Assembly (NCBI GenBank): GCA_946614435.1
Contig: CAMOGW010000003.1
Coordinates: forward strand, 79,379 to 143,378
Source of the DNA: an uncultured Prevotella sp.
GTDB taxonomy: Bacteria > Bacteroidota > Bacteroidia > Bacteroidales > Bacteroidaceae
Length of the DNA: 64,000 nucleotides
Reading direction: 5' to 3'
A program made the position numbers and the translations under genes. Under the pieces are notes generated by a model, which saw nothing but the letters and a program-made list of their open reading frames with translations, did not search any database and was not told where the DNA came from. Shown piece by piece: positions 59,479 to 64,000 of this stretch; the first letter of the stretch is position 1, and each line of letters starts with the position of its first letter.

Positions 59479-62400
59479 ATGAGAAAACTTAAACTATTAT
59501 TCATGGCTGCAATTGCTTTTATTGCAATTGGAGGTCAGACAGCAAGAGCCGCTGCTGTCGATTATCTGACAGGATGGACGGAAGTGACATCACTGCCGAC
59601 TGACAATTCAGAGCTGTCAAAGTACTATTTTGTTTTCGTAGCAACGGAAGCTGATTTGATGCTGGCCCAAGAATATGGAACAGGCAAGCTTGGTGATTCA
59701 CAAGAAGACCTGCTTACAGTTGTATACCGTACTCCAGGCAATCCTTTAACTGCGAAAAAATTTGTTTGGATGCTCAGCTATGATGCTACCTATTTGTTTG
59801 GGATTCGTAACCTGAATAACTCAACATGTTATATGCAATCGAGAAAAAATAACCCTTGGCGTGTACAGTTTAATTGGGAAACAGCTCAATCTGAGTGGAC
59901 ACAATGGGAGTTTGCTTATGCTGATAGCAAATGGACGATTCAGAACAAAATGTCTTCTGGCAATGGAGGCAGCGACGATTATTATCTTGGCTATTGGGTT
60001 GACTCAAGTACGGCTAATGCATACAAAGATAATATGGTAGCTGCTGGTAATAAGGGCGCAGGTGATTATCAGGGAAAATTCAAGATTTACCGTATTAGCC
60101 GTGAGGACTTTAAGGCTCCCACGGATGTGACAAGTTCATACATCACGAACCCAAGTTTTGAATATTCCGCAGAAGGAACAGCTGCCACGGCAGGAAAGAT
60201 TACAACAGGTTGTTATGGATGGTCCATTCCAACACTTAGCTCAAATTCAAACAGAAGTATTGGATCTTCTACTGAGTGCGACGGACAAGCAGCAGGCATT
60301 CCGACTCCTTCTGATGGAAGCTTTTATTATTTTAACAGAAATGGATGGAATGGTAGTGGAAAGACATACACATTGAGTACGACAGCAACATTACCTGTAG
60401 GTGCATATACTTTATTGATGGATTATAAAGGTGTTGATTCGTATAACAATGGCAATACAGGAAAAAACTCAACTATTGTTTTGAAAGCAACTAAAGGTTC
60501 TGACTTGAATTCTATTACATCACCATATTTTACTTCATATAGTGTTGAGAAAACCAATACAACTCGAGATAGCTATTTTGTGAATAACGGATGGAAAACT
60601 ATGAGTTTGCCGTTTGTCATAGACTCTGAGGGGGAAGTAACGTTAAGCATTGTTCAGAACATGAAGGGTGGTGTAAGGACAGATATAGTTTTAGATAATT
60701 TCCATTTGCTTTATTCAAATATAAATGTTGAGAGTCTTGCAGCTCTCATTGCCCAAGCTACATCCATCAATTCTGAAACGGGAGATTTGACTTCTGCGAT
60801 AGCCACAGCTCAGACAGTATATGATGGGATCAATAACACAGCAGCTTATCAATCAACGATTGATGATGCCATTTCCACGTTAAAGTCTGCTATAACCACG
60901 TCTGTTGCAGGCATTTCTATGAACCACCGAGATGACCTTTCTTATTTAATTGCAAATGTGGGATTTGAGGGACTGACGGCAGAAACCAGCGACTATGGAA
61001 CTGGTAACGGAAAAGACTATTCTGATGGCGGATGGGTGTTGACAACTACAGGAAGCTTCAGTTATGGTGCCGTATTATCTTATGACAGTGGGAATAAGAT
61101 AAATAATGCTGCAATTCCCGCAACTGACAATGCTGGAAATACAGGTAATGCTTTTGGACTTTCTGCTGGTTGGAGTGGCAGTCAGATATATCAGACAGCT
61201 CCTATTACATTGCCTGCTGGTAAGTATATTTTTAAGGTGAACACTTACAATGCAGGAACTAGCACTCCTCTAACATCTAAGTTTGGCTTTGTGCCTACAA
61301 GTGGTGATGCGACTCTTTCTACAAAGACATCTTATGCTAAAGGCAGTTGGGAAACGGAGGAGGTTACATTTACGCTGGGGTCTGCAACTGAAGGCTGTTT
61401 CCAGTTTGGCGGTGTCGCTACAAGCGGTGGTTCTGACAAAACAGCTAAAGTATTCTATGATAACATCACGCTCACCTATATTACAGACCTTGGTCTTGCA
61501 AAAGAAGCATGGGATGAAGCTAAAGACGCAGCTGAAGCTGCCCGTGACAATTCTGATTATGATAACGTAACTGGTGGTGAGCGAACTAATCTTGAGACAG
61601 AAATAGGGAAATCAGAACCTAATACCGTTGACGGTTATAATGATGCCACGAGTGATCTTGAAACAGCAACAGCAACCTTTATTGCTGCAAAGTCGGAGTA
61701 TGACCGTTATGCAGCAGAAAAAGCGAATGCAGACCGTATCAGCACCAGCATTGCTTCTGGAATTTCCGCGCCCACAACAGCTGCTGGCTGCGATGCAGTC
61801 ATTAACAGTATTCTTGTAGCAGAATACAACTATGTGAATGACAACTTCAGTGCAGATGCAACAGATGGGTACAGCTTGGGATTAGACACATGGACCTTTA
61901 CAGGAACATATAACGGTGGCACTGCGGACACTCGTGGTACGAATAGCAGTGAACATTGGAGTGGTTCAGCAAGAACCTACTATGAACAGGGTGCCAACGG
62001 TTGGGGTGCCAATAGCTGGGTTGCCAACTACACTAAAACCGTAACACTTCCTGCCGCTACTTACGTTCTTCGCGTAGCTGCCCGCGGCTCTACAAACACA
62101 ACAGCATCCATGTCAGTGACCATAGGTGGTAACACCTATTCAGAAGCACTTCCAAGTAAAGGCGGTGCAACAAAGGGTATTACTACTGGAGGCATAGCAA
62201 ACTTTGATGATGGAGAATTTGCCAACACGACTGGACGTGGCTGGCAGTGGCGCTATTTGGCTTTCACACTTGCAGACGAAACAGAGGTTACCTTCAATTT
62301 TGATGCTTCTACCAGCGGCAACCATGAATGGTTCAGCATTTGTGATTTGGCACTTAAATCGGACATCTCGAACGTAAGTGTCACTGTCACTTCCGCAGGT

Positions 62401-62952
62401 TTTGCCACTTATGTACCCTCATACAATCTTGACTTCTCCGAAACAGACATCAAGGCTTACAAGGTGAAGGTGAGCGATAAGGGTGTTGCCACACTGACTC
62501 AGGTTGATGAGGTTCCTGCTAACACGCCTGTGCTGCTGCACAAAGCCGGTGGTGCCACAGAGAACATTCCTGTCATCGCAAGTGCCGATGCCGTTTCAGG
62601 CAACGACCTCGTAGCTGGTACAGGTGAAGCTGTTCCCACTACTGACGGTGCAGGTAACACCAACATGATTCTTAATGTTGTTAAGGGGCAGATTGGCTTC
62701 TACTTCGCTAATAATAAGACCGTAGCAACGGACCGTGCTTATCTGCACATCGCCAGTTCGCTGGCTCCCGATGCAGAAGGCCCTGGCAGCCGCATGGTGA
62801 TGGTATTTGCTGACGAGACGACAGGCGTAAACGATGTAAGAAGTAAGATGTCTGAGGTAAGAGGTACATACTACAACCTGAACGGTCAGCGCGTGGAGAA
62901 GCCTGCAAAGGGACTCTACATCGTGAATGGAAAGAAAGTAATCATTAAGTAA
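59479..62952 (+). CDS. Giant secreted surface protein 2
   Basis: 1157 residues from MRKLKLLFMAAIAFIAIGGQ, a signal peptide sharing its first seven residues with protein 1. The upstream in-frame ATG at 59416 falls in the conserved leader and is rejected. Jelly-roll-like modules recur (SYITNPSFEYSAEGTAATAG, LPVGAYTLLMDYKGVDSYN, LPAGKYIFKVNTYNAG, LPAATYVLRVAARGSTNT), separated by Ala-rich helical spacers. The end, GTYYNLNGQRVEKPAKGLYI plus VNGKKVIIK, is the sorting-like module. Probably exported and displayed or released. Function unknown. Confidence 0.8.
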   Translation: MRKLKLLFMAAIAFIAIGGQTARAAAVDYLTGWTEVTSLPTDNSELSKYYFVFVATEADLMLAQEYGTGKLGDSQEDLLTVVYRTPGNPLTAKKFVWMLSYDATYLFGIRNLNNSTCYMQSRKNNPWRVQFNWETAQSEWTQWEFAYADSKWTIQNKMSSGNGGSDDYYLGYWVDSSTANAYKDNMVAAGNKGAGDYQGKFKIYRISREDFKAPTDVTSSYITNPSFEYSAEGTAATAGKITTGCYGWSIPTLSSNSNRSIGSSTECDGQAAGIPTPSDGSFYYFNRNGWNGSGKTYTLSTTATLPVGAYTLLMDYKGVDSYNNGNTGKNSTIVLKATKGSDLNSITSPYFTSYSVEKTNTTRDSYFVNNGWKTMSLPFVIDSEGEVTLSIVQNMKGGVRTDIVLDNFHLLYSNINVESLAALIAQATSINSETGDLTSAIATAQTVYDGINNTAAYQSTIDDAISTLKSAITTSVAGISMNHRDDLSYLIANVGFEGLTAETSDYGTGNGKDYSDGGWVLTTTGSFSYGAVLSYDSGNKINNAAIPATDNAGNTGNAFGLSAGWSGSQIYQTAPITLPAGKYIFKVNTYNAGTSTPLTSKFGFVPTSGDATLSTKTSYAKGSWETEEVTFTLGSATEGCFQFGGVATSGGSDKTAKVFYDNITLTYITDLGLAKEAWDEAKDAAEAARDNSDYDNVTGGERTNLETEIGKSEPNTVDGYNDATSDLETATATFIAAKSEYDRYAAEKANADRISTSIASGISAPTTAAGCDAVINSILVAEYNYVNDNFSADATDGYSLGLDTWTFTGTYNGGTADTRGTNSSEHWSGSARTYYEQGANGWGANSWVANYTKTVTLPAATYVLRVAARGSTNTTASMSVTIGGNTYSEALPSKGGATKGITTGGIANFDDGEFANTTGRGWQWRYLAFTLADETEVTFNFDASTSGNHEWFSICDLALKSDISNVSVTVTSAGFATYVPSYNLDFSETDIKAYKVKVSDKGVATLTQVDEVPANTPVLLHKAGGATENIPVIASADAVSGNDLVAGTGEAVPTTDGAGNTNMILNVVKGQIGFYFANNKTVATDRAYLHIASSLAPDAEGPGSRMVMVFADETTGVNDVRSKMSEVRGTYYNLNGQRVEKPAKGLYIVNGKKVIIK

Positions 62953-62956
62953 TTAT

Positions 62957-62964
62957 AAAGGAGG
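62957..62964 (+). promoter_or_regulatory. Strong Shine-Dalgarno before peptide 3
   Basis: AAAGGAGG, 8 bp before the ATG at 62973. Such strong sites are unusual in Bacteroidota, which rarely rely on them. It suggests high translation of the peptide. Confidence 0.6.
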
Positions 62965-62972
62965 ACATTGAA

Positions 62973-63131
62973 ATGAAAAAGCAATATAAAAACCCTGAAA
63001 TAACGGTAATCAAGATGCAGGTAACACATCTGTGTGATCCTTCTATACAAATGTATGGAAAGGACGCCGAAGATGCAGGCATGTCCCGCGACGGCGGCGG
63101 TTTCTGGGATGGCGATGATGATGACTATTAA
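62973..63131 (+). CDS. Small peptide with SRDGGGFWDGDDDDY C-terminus, paralog 3
   Basis: 52 residues. MKKQYKNPEITVIKMQ opens it, the middle carries HLCDP and an acidic turn (GKDAEDAG), and it ends MSRDGGGFWDGDDDDY. Alignment with the other two: K-K-x-Y-x-x-P near the N-terminus and S-R-x-G-G-G-(Y/F)-W-D plus acidic residues at the end. It lies 20 bp after giant surface protein 2 and 31 bp before a terminator. Too short for most gene finders. Function unknown. Confidence 0.7.
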   Translation: MKKQYKNPEITVIKMQVTHLCDPSIQMYGKDAEDAGMSRDGGGFWDGDDDDY

Positions 63132-63162
63132 TCATCCCTGACATACCATTTTCCTACAGTTT

Positions 63163-63197
63163 GGCGGCACTGCTCTCATGAGTGGTGCCGCCTTTAT
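63163..63197 (+). terminator. Terminator of surface-protein cassette 3
   Basis: GGCGGCAC/GTGGTGCCGCC stem with a short loop, followed by ttta. Same family as 9325 and 58915. Confidence 0.75.
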
Positions 63198-63200
63198 GTT

Positions 63201-63246
63201 CTATTATTTATTCATGGAAAAATTCGCGGCTACTCACGGCCATTCT
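63201..63246 (+). repeat. Dispersed 3' repeat, copy 3
   Basis: ctattatttattcatggaaa then aattcgcggctactcacggc. Nearly identical at the start to 9367 and 63949. Confidence 0.6.
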
Positions 63247-63362
63247 TGCGTTCCCTCGGTTGCAAGCGAGCAATCTCGAGCGCGTGTAGCGCCGAAGTCG
63301 AATGTGCCTTCCCAATCTTCTTAGACATGCGAAGCTTGAATTGCTTTATTTATAGTTTTTAT

Positions 63363-63394
63363 TTTGTTGTTTCAGGATTTTTATTTATTTTTGC
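63363..63394 (+). promoter_or_regulatory. Promoter of toxin-antitoxin operon
   Basis: TTTG at 63363-63366, 19-bp spacer, TATTTTTGC at 63386-63394. The antitoxin start follows at 63418. Confidence 0.7.
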
Positions 63395-63417
63395 AGGCAA
63401 AATAGAAGTTATAAGGT

Positions 63418-63666
63418 ATGACAGCAGTACAGTTAAATGCACAGATTTGGCGCGACATGAGTATCCTTGCCGATAGTGAGCCCATGATGAAGCGAGTGGC
63501 AAAATACTTGCGTAAGTTGGTTGCAGAGAAAGAAGACACGCCCCAGATGACGAAAGAAGAATTCTTTGCCAAGTTAGACAAGGGTGAAGAAGAGTACCGA
63601 CAAGGCAAATACTACGAGATGTTGCCTGGCGAGAGCTTAGAGGCATTCTTAAATCGTGTAGGTTGA
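63418..63666 (+). CDS. Antitoxin of YoeB-type module
   Basis: 82 residues, MTAVQLNAQIWRDMSILADS. The first half suits a DNA-binding, dimerising antitoxin N-terminus (RVAKYLRKLVAE). The acidic second half (KEEFFAKLDKGEEEYRQGKY) would wrap the toxin. It differs from classical YefM, and the family is inferred mainly from its partner. One base separates it from the toxin gene. Confidence 0.75.
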   Translation: MTAVQLNAQIWRDMSILADSEPMMKRVAKYLRKLVAEKEDTPQMTKEEFFAKLDKGEEEYRQGKYYEMLPGESLEAFLNRVG

Positions 63667-63667
63667 T

Positions 63668-63940
63668 ATGTATACCATCCGTTATACCGAGGATGCAAAG
63701 AACGATCTTCTGCGCCTCCAGCGAAATGAGCCTAAGGCATTTGCCAAGGTGAGCCGCTTCATGCAAGAGCTGGCAGAGCACCCCAAGACTGGCACAGGTC
63801 ATCCTGAACCACTGAAGGGGCAGCCCCAAGGGCGTTGGAGCCGTGAAATCACTAAGAAGCACCGTCTGGTTTACCGTATCTTCGACAACGAAGTTGTGGT
63901 CTTGGTCATTTCTGCCTATGGGCATTATGATGACAAGTGA
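63668..63940 (+). CDS. yoeB: YoeB/Txe family mRNA-interferase toxin
   Basis: 90 residues, MYTIRYTEDAKNDLLRLQRN. The C-terminal half is diagnostic: HPEPLKGQPQGRWSREITKK and HRLVYRIFDNEVVVLVISAY then GHYDDK. The RelE-fold catalytic residues (Glu in SREI, Arg in HRLVYRI, His and Tyr in GHY) are present. It cleaves mRNA on the ribosome when freed from the antitoxin. Two-gene operon. Confidence 0.93.
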   Translation: MYTIRYTEDAKNDLLRLQRNEPKAFAKVSRFMQELAEHPKTGTGHPEPLKGQPQGRWSREITKKHRLVYRIFDNEVVVLVISAYGHYDDK

Positions 63941-63948
63941 TTCCACTT

Positions 63949-64000
63949 CTATTATTTATTCATGGAAAATTCGCGGCCATTTGCTCCATCTGCTCCCATC
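63949..64000 (+). repeat. Dispersed 3' repeat, copy 4, joined to a tgctccatctgctccc unit
   Basis: ctattatttattcatggaaa then attcgcggccatt, directly followed by tgctccatctgctccc, the arm seen as an inverted repeat at 10450-10518. Cut by the window edge. Confidence 0.6.

Overview
The window comes from a Bacteroidota chromosome, most probably Prevotellaceae or a close relative. Four things point there: promoters of the Bacteroidota type (TAnnTTTG at -7, often with TTTG about 19-20 bp upstream), a tmRNA tag ending NEYALAA, DUF4199/DUF6452/DUF6048-type proteins, and large secreted proteins ending in a YNLNGQ...KGLYIVNGKK module. Apart from one polysaccharide locus and three surface-protein cassettes it looks like ordinary chromosome with moderate GC. 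No phage, IS transposase or CRISPR array was seen.

Layout. 1-2.1 kb: anaerobic ribonucleotide reductase nrdD (minus strand, 3' end cut by the window). 2.3-5.5 kb: a probable metal (zinc-like) uptake operon with a His/Cys-rich small membrane protein, a TonB-dependent receptor and a His-rich lipoprotein. 5.6-8.6 kb: asnA, then surE-lpxB convergent to it. 8.8-10.5 kb: a palindromic repeat, a collapsed surface-protein cassette that keeps its small peptide gene, and an Rpn-type nuclease. 10.5-18.8 kb: a minus-strand aryl-polyene-like lipid operon (acetyltransferase, ketosynthase, ACP, hotdog dehydratase, MMPL exporter, FAD oxidoreductase, LolA-like protein, thioesterase). 18.9-24.0 kb: tex, an Lrp regulator, and an exbB/exbD/exbD energy-transduction operon. 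24.4-26.6 kb: groES-groEL separated by an inverted pair of GC-rich palindromes. 27.4-27.9 kb: tmRNA with a duplicated 3' end that resembles an attachment site.

28.1-45.6 kb is a Wzx/Wzy-type capsule or exopolysaccharide locus. It has a Wza-like export protein, a Wzz-like protein, an unusual Wzz-Wzy fusion, a flippase, three GT2 glycosyltransferases, a HAD phosphatase next to a UbiA-like membrane protein, two different initiating phosphoglycosyl transferases and a CapD/PglF-type sugar-nucleotide 4,6-dehydratase. Two AAA-ATPase/PD-(D/E)XK genes interrupt it. One is internally deleted. The other sits beside a broken duplicate of the WecA-like gene's 5' end.

45.8-53.1 kb holds a Ser/Arg-tailed secreted protein, a LacI regulator with a visible operator over its own promoter, two candidate small RNAs, tRNA-Thr and SRP RNA in tandem, and a run of housekeeping envelope genes ending in apbE and a Crp-family regulator. 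53.4-63.2 kb carries two paralogous cassettes, each made of a conserved promoter and leader, a very large secreted protein, a 52-61 residue peptide ending in SRxGGGxWD plus acidic residues, and a near-identical terminator. The remnant at 9 kb is a third cassette. A YoeB-type toxin-antitoxin pair closes the window. The peptide/surface-protein cassette is the best candidate here for an undescribed system.
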